Part shown: positions 34,790 through 46,500 of the stretch, one piece after another | Layout: each line of letters begins with the position of its first letter | Numbering within the stretch: position 1 is the first letter of the stretch | Assembly (NCBI GenBank): GCA_029721435.1 | Contig: CM056583.1 | Span: 47,025,120 to 47,089,119, forward strand | Direction: 5' to 3' | DNA: 64,000 nt | Source: Gymnothorax reevesii | Taxonomy: Eukaryota; Chordata; Actinopteri; Anguilliformes; Muraenidae | Made by a program: the position numbers and the translations under genes | Notes under the pieces: generated by a model | The model's input: the letters and a program-made list of their open reading frames with translations, nothing else | The model's database searches: none | What the model was told of the DNA's origin: nothing

Positions 34790-35358
34790 TTTATTTAAAG
34801 GATCCCCATTAGCTGATGCCAATGCAATTTGCTAGTCTTCCTGGGATGCCCATCAGACATACATATCACGATATGTTCGAACAACAAGCTTTAATATTCA
34901 TAAGATTACGACAGTATTCCAACAATGTAAAACAATTATATTTGCATACAATTCAGATAGTCAGCACAACACAAACATTTAGGTTCAAAACCAATTAAAA
35001 GCCAATATAAAAAAATTAATATTGCACATTTCATTTTCTCACATGAAATGAGGACCTGCATCATTAAAGACTCTGACTATATAATCGAATATTCAATCTA
35101 TCATCTTCTTGTAGAAGGTACTGTACCTCAGCATTTTAAAAGTTAATTTATTATTTATCTGACAAATCCTAGGGATAACTTATTCTGGTTTATTATGGCT
35201 CTGTAAAGAACAGTTTTTTTTCAGCAAGTTAGTCATAGGATTGAGCACCACAATGAGACCATCACCAGAAAATCTAGCGTTGTGATACTGTACATTATTA
35301 CAAAAAAAACTAACTGATCAAATAGAAATGCTGGTACCTTTGAGCTAATGGTACAATT
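34790..35358 (-). pseudogene. LINE 3' part (end of ORF2 and 3' UTR)
   Basis: On the minus strand the end of a reverse-transcriptase ORF can be read with stops: PAFLFDQLV near 35315, then LYRAII..NKLSLGF near 35180, followed by an AT-rich 3' UTR that ends near GGATCCTTTAAATAAACTAATAAAC (complement of 34782-34806). This is the tail of a non-LTR retrotransposon whose upstream part continues at 36489-36985 after the inserted element. It is decayed by several stops. CR1/L2/Rex-like affiliation is an inference from the motif style. Confidence 0.65.
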
Positions 35359-35367
35359 GAAAAATAC

Positions 35368-36488
35368 TAGCCTGGTAGACCAGACTATGCTACTTTGCTT
35401 TGCTTCGTACACTGACTCTTGACAGTCATGATTGAGAAGTGTTTACTTCCTGGTGGGTGGGCGCTTATCTGAAGTTTAAAATTATTGCTGTACCCGTGAA
35501 CTAATCAGTAACGTTTGGCGATGACTTATGTTATTTACCGGCTCAGCTGCCAAGTAATTCTGCTGTAAACAGTCCTTCAGACCAGGAATGCTGTGAGAAC
35601 AAACTGATTAGTACATTTAAGGTAATACTGTACTCATACATATGCCCATCTACCTTTAGCCTTCACTCATTCACTTTAAAGAACCAAAGATGCTCTTTCT
35701 GATTCTCCTTGCAAGAAACAAACTGTTGAGCTATCGTTCCTCCTGCCTATACTGCTGCTATTAAAACAAACAAACAAAAAAAAAACATAAGAGACCCGAA
35801 ACCAAGGGCAGAATCAGCCAGAATAATGCATTATTTACATTAGGACAAAATCTACGTCGACACGAAAACCGATATCTAACTACATAGTAACATAGTTTGG
35901 CCTCAGACAGCCATTTCATTCATGGATAATGACAACAAAACACTAAGATAGCAAATAGGTCTTGTGACATGAACAAAAACAGGCTTTTAAAATTTTTGCT
36001 GCTCACTTATATACTGTGAAATTTGCGGGAAATGTATATAAGAAGCTACAAGCTAGCTGAGGAGGTTCAGTTGTCTCTCACAGAGATGGTGCCTATTTCA
36101 TATGTTTCATGATGGAAATTAAGCATATGACAACTTTTCTCGAAACATGTAGGGAGTAGCGCTACAACATCATTTCCATTCAAAAAACTAACTTAACATT
36201 CATCTTGTTGTGGCTATAAGTCGCCGATATCAGTGATTTTCTCCACGACAGAGGGAATGGCCTCCCGCGTATCTACTAAATATGTCCGTAGCCTTTGTTG
36301 ATTTCTGAGACTACATTTTCAAACTCGGCGCAGCGGCTACATCAAGAATCTCGGCCACGCCTTCTGTTCCTTGGTTGGTCCGGCGTATTTTCTGCTGAAT
36401 TATATAAAGCAGAGCTCTGAGTGATCAGACGGAGTAGTGAAGCGAAATGAAAATCAGCGGAAGTACGAAGGCTGGCGGAGTCAGGCTA
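35368..36488. mobile_element. DNA element inserted in the LINE, with 9-bp flanks
   Basis: Terminal sequences are TAGCCTGGTAGACC at the left and, in complement, TAGCCTGACTCCGCC at the right. The immediate flanks are GAAAAATAC (35359-35367) and GAACAATAC (36489-36497), identical at 8 of 9 positions, so a 9-bp target duplication is likely. LINE coding sequence resumes on both sides. The element is 1121 bp and has no transposase frame. A 9-bp duplication would fit Mutator-like elements, an 8-bp reading would fit hAT; the superfamily is left open. Confidence 0.7.
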
Positions 36489-36985
36489 GAACAATACAGC
36501 CATGGATAAAAAAAAATCTCTGCTCAGTGTTGAGTCATGAGAGGCTAGAGTGCAATTTTTTCATTTTATTTCTCGTGGAGCAGCCCAAAACAAATCTAGG
36601 AGCCCTATTTTTTGCGACTTGTAATCTTGCAAGGTTTGTTTTAGATGCAGATGACCTTACTATTAATAAATAGTAACATAAAATTAATGATTAATGATTT
36701 TGAAAGCATTTGACATTGTCCGTCCTGGTGACTGCAATGCCTCAACCCATTTTACAAACGATTGTATTAATTTGCTCAGTCCATGACAGCTGGTTGTCAA
36801 GAACTAGGCCCAGCAACTTAGCTGTGTTTACCTGTTGAATGGGTTCACCAGATATGGACAGCTTCAGTTTTGGCTTAGATGCAAATTTATGCTGGGACCC
36901 AAAAACAGCATATTTAGTTTTAGGTATATTTCAGGCTAATATATTTGTTTAAATCCAATCATTTAAGATCAGTAAGTGAGATCAC
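36489..36985 (-). pseudogene. LINE reverse-transcriptase fragment
   Basis: Reading the minus strand from about 36960 downward gives, with stops, PKTKYAVFGSQHKFASKPK, then KLSISGEPIQQVNTAKLLG and LVLDNQLSWTEQIN (the conserved LG..LD..L.W block after the polymerase palm), then a frame change, then NLARLQVAKNRAPRFVLG near 36637. These are the thumb and post-thumb motifs of non-LTR reverse transcriptases. The sequence is interrupted at 36489 by the inserted element and continues at 35358. It encodes nothing functional: the 5' half of ORF2 with the YADD catalytic motif is absent. Confidence 0.78.
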
Positions 36986-37985
36986 CTTAAGATATATAAC
37001 CAAAAATGAAGCAGTTAAGATATACTGTATAGCCTCTGCACGTATGTGAGACTTTTTAACACCACCTGTCAGACTGTGTTCAGTGGCTGACAACACATGT
37101 GTCCTGTCTCAGGATTGCATGCTAAGTAGGCTAACATAATTACATACCTACAGTATTGTGTAATCGTGGAAATTTACGGGTAGCGCAGTGTGCTAATGGT
37201 TACACTCTGGCCCTTTGCCTGCTGAGGTGTGGTTTGTAGCTGACCTGAGTAGACAAATAATTTAGGTAATTAATGAAGTTGTAGAATTTTATTCACTGTT
37301 TTATCTCCTTTGAATGACTCACCATTTAACAAAGGCAAGAGTGAAAACAGTAAGACTGATGCAAACTAAGCCAAGTGAGAGACCAATGCGGAAAATTTGG
37401 TTTACATTGCTTCCAAATAGGTACGTTTGAGATACTTTATTATTCTTCACCTTTTTTGTGCCATGGATTTCTTATATCAGGAAATGTAATCAGTTTTAGC
37501 CTCTGTCACATAAAATTTCAAAATGGAAAAAATGGAAATACAGCATTGTATTTTTTATGTTTGACTAAACGATTACTTGGATAAACAGAGCAATAACAGA
37601 AAATATTCTGTGACTTATTTCTCGTGCAAGTCGACTGGCTTGTGTTTCATAGCACATTTGCAAAATTGCAACTATCAGTTATCTTGCGAATGAATGATAA
37701 AGATAAGTACAAAATTGACACGAGTGAGGTGGAAGTAATGTCCTGTTTTTCCGCTCACTGAATAAAATCATTTCATATCCTCCTGAAAATGAGGTGAGTG
37801 ATAGACTAGCAGCACAGCTTGAAAAGCTTAATGCTTTAACCATTTTTATACACCTCTATTTGTGAAGCCTGGTCCATATTGTATATTTGACTTGCATGCA
37901 ATACAATATCAGTTGATTTGTGTGATTTAAAAAAAAATCACAGTTAGAACAGTGCTATTCAACTCCAGGTACTGTGGACCACAGT
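36986..37985. other. Unannotated sequence
   Basis: AT-rich, with no supported gene; may include the far decayed 5' side of the LINE. Confidence 0.3.
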
Positions 37986-37993
37986 GTCTGCAT

Positions 37994-39325
37994 CAGTGGC
38001 GTAGCGTGGAGGCGCTGGGCCCCGGTGCGAGAATGGCGCTAGCCCCCCCCCCCCCCCAGGCCTATCCGCGAAGCAGAGGTGTAATTGTAACAGAGCTTTA
38101 GTTTTTTGAGGATTTGTACTTTACCTGAGTTCTTTTTTAAAACTGGACTTTTACTCTACAACATTTAAAACTTAAAAATTATCATTTTACTTCGTTACTT
38201 TGACACTAGCCACTTCGTTACAAATTAAAATATGAACGCAATTCATCGTTTAAGATTTATCTGGATTTAGCGTCTTCGAGAAGAACAGTGCTCGGCAGCA
38301 GGGTATGTTCGTGCGGGGACAGGGAGCTGCAAATTTATGCACGTAGTTACAATATTCTGTCACTAGATGGCACACCCGCATCAGTTATTGGATATTCACA
38401 GAAACAATCGTCCTCTGTAGCCAACCACTTCAGCTACAGTGAGCCAGTAGGTATCCAAATCAGTAATTAAGAAAAAATCAGTTTTCTGAAAAACGCAGAC
38501 ACCCATAATTATTAGGGCTATTAGAACCATGGACAATGAATATTTGCACAGCATCTCAACATCACACAACACGTTAGGCTGTTTGAACCATGAACAACAG
38601 TGACAATACATTGCCAAAGAAAATGCGAAAAAGATCCATACGGCTGAACAGTCAACCGTATTTCCCTAACAGCACAACAGTGGCCAAATCAATAAGTAAA
38701 CAGATAGATGGACACACATCCTGGCACAGCAGCCATTTAACCACAACCGGCAAGCTGATCACTTGCAGTAGCCTAATAAAAAACTGCACTCACCCATTCA
38801 GAAGTTAACTGTGGGTGCCTTCTGCTCTGCAAAGTCGTTGAGCAAGAGGGCAATGAGGTGGTAGCATTAGCCTCCAAGTCTGACTGCTGCGTGTCGCCGC
38901 TATCATTCACAACGCTAGCAGGAACTGCATCTAGACAAGATGACTATTTAAAAAATGCATTCAATTTCGCCAGTTTGGAGTTCCGTACATCGAGCTCTTT
39001 TTTTCTTTTCTTTTTTGAGCACCGCTTTTGTGCTGCTCAACATGGTGCTCAAGACTTTTCACCTCCAATACTAGGCTAATGGGTTAGCTGATCTCTCAAA
39101 AAAGAACAATTCACGAGCAAGCGCGTAGCCTACGAAGCTCCGATCAGAAAGGAATAAGTGAATGTCACCTAATTGGACAAACACATTTCCCAGCAGGCCA
39201 TGTTCATTTGAAAATGTTGTGAATAAAACAATCAAATATATGATTAGTAATTGTGATTATAACTGAAAAAGTATCATTACTGAAATACAAAAGACATATA
39301 TCAAAGAAAAGAGGAAAAATGGCCA

Positions 39326-39384
<59 letters not shown>

Positions 39385-39628
39385 GTTGGTTGTTACCATG
39401 ACTGTGTTGTATGAAACAGTGGAGCAATATATATACTCATCAACTCCATTATTTAAAAAAGATATTACTGCGTTAAACAGGAGACTTGTAACGACAAAAT
39501 TTACTGATACAAGTTTTCCATGTGTTGTGATAAGTGGAAGAATGGCATAGTTAATCGCCGTGGGCCCTCAGAGTTCAACGGGGCCCCGGTTCAGCGCACC
39601 GGCTGCACCGGCAATACCTACGCCCCTG
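37994..39628. mobile_element. hAT-type element with perfect 8-bp target duplication
   Basis: The element starts CAGTGGCGTAGCG and ends with the complement of CAGGGGCGTAGG. It is flanked on both sides by the identical 8-mer GTCTGCAT (37986-37993 and 39629-39636). CAGNGG ends plus an 8-bp duplication define hAT. The subterminal regions are GC-rich with GGGGCCCC-type sequence (near 38021 and 39579). No hAT transposase (no BED finger or dimerisation domain) could be read inside, so this 1635-bp copy is non-autonomous or decayed. It contains a C-run near 38045-38057 and a TG microsatellite. Confidence 0.85.
39327..39385. repeat. (TG)n then G-run microsatellite
   Basis: About 20 TG repeats (39327-39367) run into an 18-base G-run ending near 39385, inside the hAT element. 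Confidence 0.95.
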
Positions 39629-39636
39629 GTCTGCAT

Positions 39637-40490
39637 GCATCCCATCCATGCATCATGCCCCTAACAAAGCCACATCCTTCATTAGTTAGGTAAAGTGATA
39701 GGTTAAATTAGTTAGTATAGTGGGAATTAATACCAGTGGACACTACAGCATAAAGAACTTTGAATTCAGAAGGCTATCTGAAAGGAAGTAGGTCGACACA
39801 AATTCAAATTAAACCTGTTACTAATCACAAATTGACCTAAACTTCCTTCTTATGAACCTATTCCAGTGTTAGCAGTGGTCAACAATTCCTGGCTTCCAGA
39901 ATAATCCAAAGTTTTAGATGTTCAGTATTGCTTCCCATTACATTTTGCTCCTTTTATGATATGGGTCTAATGAAGAGCTCTGGGTATAGTTAGGGGAGAG
40001 TCTCAGTTGCCATTCTTGTCTAAGTTGTAAGGATCAATACCTGATATCATAAGAGCTGTACCACTTCACTTTCTGCTCGTTCCTCTGTTGTGTGCTATGA
40101 TGGAGACAATGGCTGTTCTGCTGCTGCCTGCAAACCCAGACCAAACAAATAAAACACCCTGAGTTGCTATTTGTTATTTGTACAGCTGCGATGTGCAGGG
40201 GAATGGGAGGGCAACAGGGGTGACGTCCTGCCAATCAGATCTGAGCTGTAGCCTTAGAGGGTTGGCATTTTCCCTCCAAAACTTTCAGTGGAATTTTGCC
40301 CACTGGTGGAAATATGCCACCAGTGACCCCAGTATGAATGAGAGCATTGGGTATGGAGAATAAGAGCAAGGTGTAGTCCCTGAATGACTGCGTGAGAGAG
40401 AAAGAGTAGCATAGCAACTGGTGAACAGCGAGTTCCCGAGAACAAGAAGTTCAGGAGAAAGCCTCTTAAACTGAGTGAGAGGGGCTGAGC
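39637..40490. other. Upstream flank of the CpG-rich block
   Basis: No repeat or gene recognised. The minus frames at 40254-40605 are a Leu/Ser-rich translation of the CT/GA-rich strand and are not believed. Confidence 0.35.
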
Positions 40491-40735
40491 TGGAGAGAGA
40501 ACAAGTGAGTGAGAGAGAGATAGAGAGGCCTTGAGTGGTGTGTGTGAGAGGGAAAGAGTGGCAGAGACAGAGGTGAAGACAGTTTCTAAGAGAGGCACAG
40601 AACAAGACAGATTTGGAGAGAGAGGGAGAGAGAGAGAGAGAGAGAGACCAAATAGTGTTCAGCTGGCAGCGTGTGTATGGTTGGAGAGAGGGAGGGAGAG
40701 AGACAGAGAGAGAGAGAGAGAGAGGGAGGGGAGGG
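40491..40735. repeat. GA-rich low-complexity tract
   Basis: Imperfect GAGA repeats, purest at about 40625-40647 and 40685-40730. The tract directly precedes the GC-rich block, a common arrangement near vertebrate promoters. It accounts for the Arg/Glu repeat frames in this area. Confidence 0.9.
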
Positions 40736-40779
40736 GGGCTGGCAGTTGCCTGGGTGGAACTTGAAACCTGAAGCTGTAG

Positions 40780-41277
40780 AGCGTGTGCGAGGGCCGTCTT
40801 CAGTCAGAGCTCCGCGCTCCAGACTTCCTCAAACATGCTCACGGGAATGCCCCGCATCTCCTCCCCCGCTCGCCGCCCGCCCGGTGCCTGATTCCCCCCA
40901 AACCGCGCCGGCCGTGTTCAGCACGTGGGCTGCTCCGCCAGGCACCCCATGCGGCTGCGCTGTCGCCCCGCTGCCCGCCGCTGCAACTGCTGGCCCCCAG
41001 AGACCCTCGGCACGCAGATGGTCTGAGCAGTCAAGGGAAAAGTTTATGACAGCTCGCCTCGCCCGGGCTCCAGACCCCCGGACTGCTCTCCCGCAGCAGC
41101 TGAGCCGCTGCATGGAGGTGACAAACGCGACGACTCTACTCGAGCACTGCCTCTCTCTCCCGGGTCCTCTCCGCCTCGTTCAGTAAACTGTGGATTGTTT
41201 GCCTATTATTTTTTTCACTTTTTACCAACCATTCTTTACACCTCGCTTCTTCTGGGTCATCGAGTCAGGTTTCAAGG
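40780..41277 (+). promoter_or_regulatory. arhgap24: CpG-rich block, candidate promoter and non-coding first exon
   Basis: From about 40780 to 41180 the sequence is sharply richer in G, C and CpG than anything else in the window (for example CGCTCGCCGCCCGCCCGGTG). It is followed by a pyrimidine-rich stretch and a donor-like junction CAAGG|GTACGT at 41277/41278. A non-coding first exon spliced to the PH-domain exon at 56074, where translation starts, would match the organisation I know for ARHGAP24. The link is inferred from position and strand only. No TATA box was identified. The 171-codon frame across the block is probably fortuitous CpG-island translation. Confidence 0.45.
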
Positions 41278-42299
41278 GTACGTACACAGATGTATTTGAG
41301 TAGTGGCACGTGTGCGCATGTGCGTGTATGTCTACATTTGTGTTTGAGTGTATTGTATGTTGGTTTACGCGTCCCTTTCATTCTGGTTTTTAAACAAGAC
41401 AAGTTACGCTCTCATACTTCTCTTCTGTTCTGCAGGCTCCCTGAATGCTGTTAGATGTTACTGTACCAGCATGAGGAATTGGTTCTCTTGTTCGTTGTCT
41501 TTACTGCTACTGCAGGAGAGGCATGCACTTTTAGCAGGCTTGTTTACATGTGGCAGCTAGTATTCTCTTTCAATTAGTGAGTTGACATGGTTTGCTGATT
41601 AAGCAGTAGGTCAAATTGCTTCTCTTCGCGTTCAAACACCAGGAACCCAAGAACAAATGTTTCCCTTTGCTGCCTTTAGTTTTGTGAATTAGGTAAGCAT
41701 GTTATGCTCTAGTTCTCTAGAGGCACGGTACTTAATTTTAATATCCTATCTGTAAATGATAACAGCAGATAAGCCACTACCTGTACTACATACTGAACTT
41801 GACCCCTGCTTGGGTGTCCTCAATCACAACCAAAACGAATATGCTTTTATTCTTTACATTTTACCTGTTTGCCATTTCTCCTAATGGCTGAATTGGCATT
41901 CAGAGACGGCCGTGTTCATAATGGCACAATTAGTAATGACACAGTATTCGACCAGCTAATTCTGTAGTTAAGAACTGCTCCGTGGATTCCTGTAAAATGA
42001 GAACGGTGAAATAGATTTAGGAGACAACTGTAGTGAAATGCTAGTGGAAAGTAATTGAACTACAGTATGTCACTCCTTGTGTTGAACTGGGTTCTAGGAA
42101 AGGAAATCGAAGCTGAAGCGTGTCGTGCCAACTGACTATTCTCAAGGACAATGGCATGCACAGAGGATTAGTGAAGTGCTGACAGACGAATCGACAGTCT
42201 AAATATGTCTTCCAGGCAGCTAGCGGGAGAAAGTGCACACCCATTCTTTAAGTTACAGGTGAATGGATTATCAATAAAGAATGCAGTCAACGTCTGTGA

Positions 42300-42675
42300 T
42301 TCAATTAAGGGAGCTGTGTCAAGATTACTGCCCATGCTTACAACTTTGAATGAAGTAAATCATTTTCATCTGCAAGTCAAAACCTAGGAAGTATTTTTCT
42401 CCTCTTATTATTGGTGATGTTAACTAGCTTACATTCTTCATATCCATTGACTAAAGCTTAAAATAGCAGTATGAATACTCAAATTTCCATAGAAAGCTCT
42501 TTAATATAAAAAGCATGACGCCGGAGTAGCTACAATATATATAAATACGATGCAAAACGAAGAGAGACAGGCAAGTATGGAATCAATTTATGACTTGCAG
42601 TCAAACAGATTCACTTTCTTGGGATGTGTGTTCTGAGCATGTGCAGTAATTGTGACACAGCTCCTTTAAAATAGT
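42300..42675. repeat. Inverted repeat (arms ~85 bp)
   Basis: GGAGCTGTGTCAAGATTACT at 42309 pairs with the complement of the sequence ending near 42667, GGAGCTGTGTCACAATTACT, and similarity continues through GCNCATGCT and TGCAAGTCA toward the centre. The spacer of about 200 bp is AT-rich. The structure suggests a MITE; target duplications were not resolved. Confidence 0.6.
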
Positions 42676-42856
42676 TCCTATACTTATGCATAGAGGATAT
42701 CGAATACACCTGAGTAGGGTTCACGGCAGTGCTCGTATGGATTCCTTTCGCTCCCAGTGTAAATACAGTGGGAACGAAGGCATCCTGAATCAGGAATGTA
42801 TGCAGAGCCCAGAGTCTCAAGTTGCTGTCAACTGCTAGGAGAGGGAAGGAGTTGTG

Positions 42857-42883
42857 GTATTTATTTATTTATTTATTTATTAT
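42857..42883. repeat. (ATTT)n microsatellite
   Basis: About six TTTA units in a row. Confidence 0.9.
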
Positions 42884-43532
42884 TGTCTGGGGGGATTGTT
42901 GATCCACAGTCAGTGATAACACAGTATCCAGAGAGGACAGAAAGCAGAGCAGATATTGCGTCTTGTGCAAGCTCGTCATCGCGTAAAGGACGGCAGCAGC
43001 CGCAAACGCTTGCAGACGACCTGAAGCTCGTGCACACACAGAAGCACAGAAGATGACTGAGGGGGTATTTATGGGCCTCACGCCCTCCCCGTGTGATCAG
43101 TGAGAAGTGCTCAGCGCTGCGGGTACTGAGTGAAGTTTGCTTTTGTCGTTTCCGTCTCTGCTGCTGTTCGCATGAGAGCAGTGTGCCCACAGAAGGGCTC
43201 TGAGCTTCAGCAGATGTAGCGCTGACTCGCCGCGCCGCTGTTTGACTCACGTAATCCTGACCTGAGGCCGCCCTGCCAATTACCAGTGGACCTGTGCCAA
43301 ACCACATGCGCTTATCCGACAGGACTGTGCCAAAATGACATAAGACTGACTTAAACAACATTCAGCACAAACTGAGTAGAGCTGCAGATGAAAACAAGTA
43401 TGTATTTTTTGTTCTCATTTTCTGGATCAAGGTTGGAGAGCTTAGCAAAGCTGAAATGCAGAGTCTTTAAAACCAAATGTTACATAGTTTCTGCAATCAA
43501 ATTTTCTCTTGTTGAGCACTTATTCCTTGTGT

Positions 43533-43556
43533 TTTCTTTTCTTTTCTTTTCTTTAA
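43533..43556. repeat. (TTTTC)n microsatellite
   Basis: Four to five consecutive TTTTC units. Confidence 0.85.
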
Positions 43557-46500
43557 GCTTTTCATGTTCATTGAAGTTTGATATCAAAGACTGGTGTTTA
43601 ACAGATGCAGTACTGGGAAAGTGATGTGTTACTGTGTAATGTTAGGCATACGATGATGTGACTGTCTGGCTTTTAAAGGGTATTTTTGGCATTGAACCCT
43701 GCGAGCCGGTGCTGACTGGTCTTTCTTTGCGGTCACGGCTCTGTTTTTGCGCCTTCACAGAAACAATGTGACCCAGTGTGGCACAAAATGAATGTCAACC
43801 CTACACTTACTGTATGTGTCACCACTGAAATACAGAAGTTCAATTAGTCAGAACTGAAATACAATGTAGTCCAATATGGTCCAAAGTGCAATATGAATAG
43901 CATAGTGTGAAATCCTTAACACATTTATGGCAGATTTAAGGGGGAAAAAATGCACACCATTGGTTCAGGAATGGGTGCATAAATATTATGAGCATTCTTA
44001 AAACGTATGTCGAAGGCATTTTTCTTTTGGGCAGGGCATGGACGGTAGTGTTGGCACAGCTCTGAGTGCATATTGCTGAGATTCGAGAGGTCATATGGGT
44101 CTCCTTGCTGTATTGGCTCTGCAGCCATCTTCCATGAGCACTGCTCCACAGGGAAATAGCCGTCCGCACACCCCACTGTCTCTTCAGCACGGCCTCTAAA
44201 TGAAACTCATCTCTCCAGCATCATTGAAATTTCAGTGGAGTCAGCATCTGGTTGCAGAGACTCTGAGTTATTAGGCTGCTTTGCCAATATGCATCAGAGA
44301 AAAACTGCCAGAAGCTGATTTGTTTAGATATTAGCATCAAAATTGATATACTTCATATGAAAATTGTGCATTTTTTTTTTCAAATTTATCATTTATTTTT
44401 ATGCAGTTATAGTGTTGCCCAATACCACAGTCTCTTTTTGTATTCACAGTTGTTCTGTGATAGTTAACATGGTTTTGGCGTATGATAGACTGATTTATTT
44501 GGTCTGCTTCACAATGAGCATTTCCTTGACTGTTTGACAGTCGCCCCCTTGCCTTGTTTGAGCTCGTCATGGAGATTGCTCTTGTCCTGGTGCTATTTCA
44601 GCAGTGTTTGACCATGGCAGCTGGACTCTGAAAAGAAACAATTCCGACCGATCTTCGTATATTCAGTTCACTACATTTAGACCGATGCTCACCACGTACA
44701 GCACACTAAATTTACTGTCCCTTACTAACTTAATCTTCCATTTATGCTGCAGTCTCCTGTGATCTTTGTCTGAGCTTTTAATTTGGCACAAAATAGAAGT
44801 TCAGTCTATAAAATCTCCATTCATTTTGAGATATGGAGAATTGAAAATGTCTTCAATGGAGACATATTTCTTTACTAATTCTTTTGTAGTCCTTCAGTCT
44901 CACTCAGTTTTCTTTTTTCCCATCTGGGAGGGATGTATGTTGAGATTCCCGGCAGACTGTGAGCAGTAATTCTCTTCCGGGTAACAAATATTTGTTGTAT
45001 TAGTTGTATAATCATGCATGTATTGATCCTGGATTCGTCTCTGTAAAGCAGGAACAAAAAAAATGCCTTTCAGAATTTGCGGCAAATCAAATTTTAAGGA
45101 AAAAAGTGGGCTACATTTTATGAGGCAATCTTTGTCTTTGCCCTTTAAATTGATAGAATCTGACCCTGTACGTGGACTGCGGTTTGAGGGAAACATAATC
45201 ACGGTTCCAGATATGGAGCCGTCCCTATGAATACTACTGTACGCAAGTGCTAAAAGCTGACTGGCAATCCACCCAGACATCTGCAGTGCTGTATATCCTG
45301 TCGTTAGACGAAGCCTGCGCAGCCTGCTTAGACAGCCTAGCATTAGCTGTCTAGCGCTGAAGCTGGTCTTTGCAGCAGCTGTGAGACTGGCACTCCAGCC
45401 TGCAGACAGACAGATGGTCTGGATAATGGCTTTGGCAGCTCGTTAAAGAATAGAGAGAAAAATAAAGAATTCAATCTTTGAGTTCCACTGGGAATTTTTA
45501 AAAGGTCCGAAATGTTGTTTGAGACAGTAGATTAAAGAGACAATTATAAGCATTCAGTGAGGTTCATCCATTGGTGTTAATGGCCCATTCAGAACACAAA
45601 TCACGCAAAATTTGTAACAGTTCTTTCTGTACTTAAGACATGTCGAGCTGGCATTTTCTATCACAGCAAAAAACTTCCAACTTTGCTCATGAAATGCTCT
45701 GTTTCTCCATGCTTTTCTAAGCTACTTACTCAATGGACAACCTATGAAATCAGATCACTTTCCCACAAATGAAAGATCCAAAAAAGGGATGTCAAATATT
45801 GAACTGGGCTTTTGTGGACTAACAGAGATGTCAGTGGCATTCCTCAGCAGAGCGCAAACACACTGTGTAAGCAGAGAATGCCAATAGGTTCTGCATGCTA
45901 AATTAGCACGCCTCCCTCATGTTGTCTTGCACCTCCTCCACTGTGTTTTCTCTGGCTTGGTGATGGCTTCAGGAAATATTGGTGTCTAACAGGAGCAAAG
46001 TTTGCGCCTGAGCACATTTCTGAAGCGTGCCAACAATACCTGCATCACCAGTTTGCGGAAGAGAGTGAGCTTCGGTCTGTTAACTGGATCTGAGCCGGGG
46101 AGGTGTGGTGGGCACTCGAGAGGGGAGTGTTTGTTCAGTTGGGGCTCTTGTGAAATTGTAAAATCTATGTGCTCGACGCACAGGGGCAAAATAGACCAAG
46201 TCTGACTTAGTTCTCAAATGCGAAATGTTGGCCGACACAGGGTTAGAGACCTATTTTGTTAATCTTCACTGGGGAGCTATGCCGTGAGAAGCATGGTTGA
46301 TTTTTGGACTTTTTAGAGGTTCTCGCCATATTTGTCATTATTCTGTGGTTTCCACATAACGAAACAAGCAGCAAAGTTGTCTGCTACCTGCTTCTTACTT
46401 GGGCTGTATTATGGAATGTAAAAAGTCCCATTCAGTATTTTGTTTCATTCACATTTTATCATTGCCATAATTGGTCCGCAGAGGATTGTACTAATCTTTT

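Noticed and set aside
40671..41186. 171-codon plus-strand frame over the CpG-rich block
   Set aside because: Begins in the GA repeat, is Pro/Ala/Arg/Ser-rich from GC composition, overlaps other long frames on both strands, and shows no domain. Best explained by GC-rich promoter or UTR sequence.
42873..43361. 162-codon minus-strand frame
   Set aside because: No domain, in a moderately CpG-rich stretch, and overlapped by other frames. Could be reconsidered only with transcript evidence.
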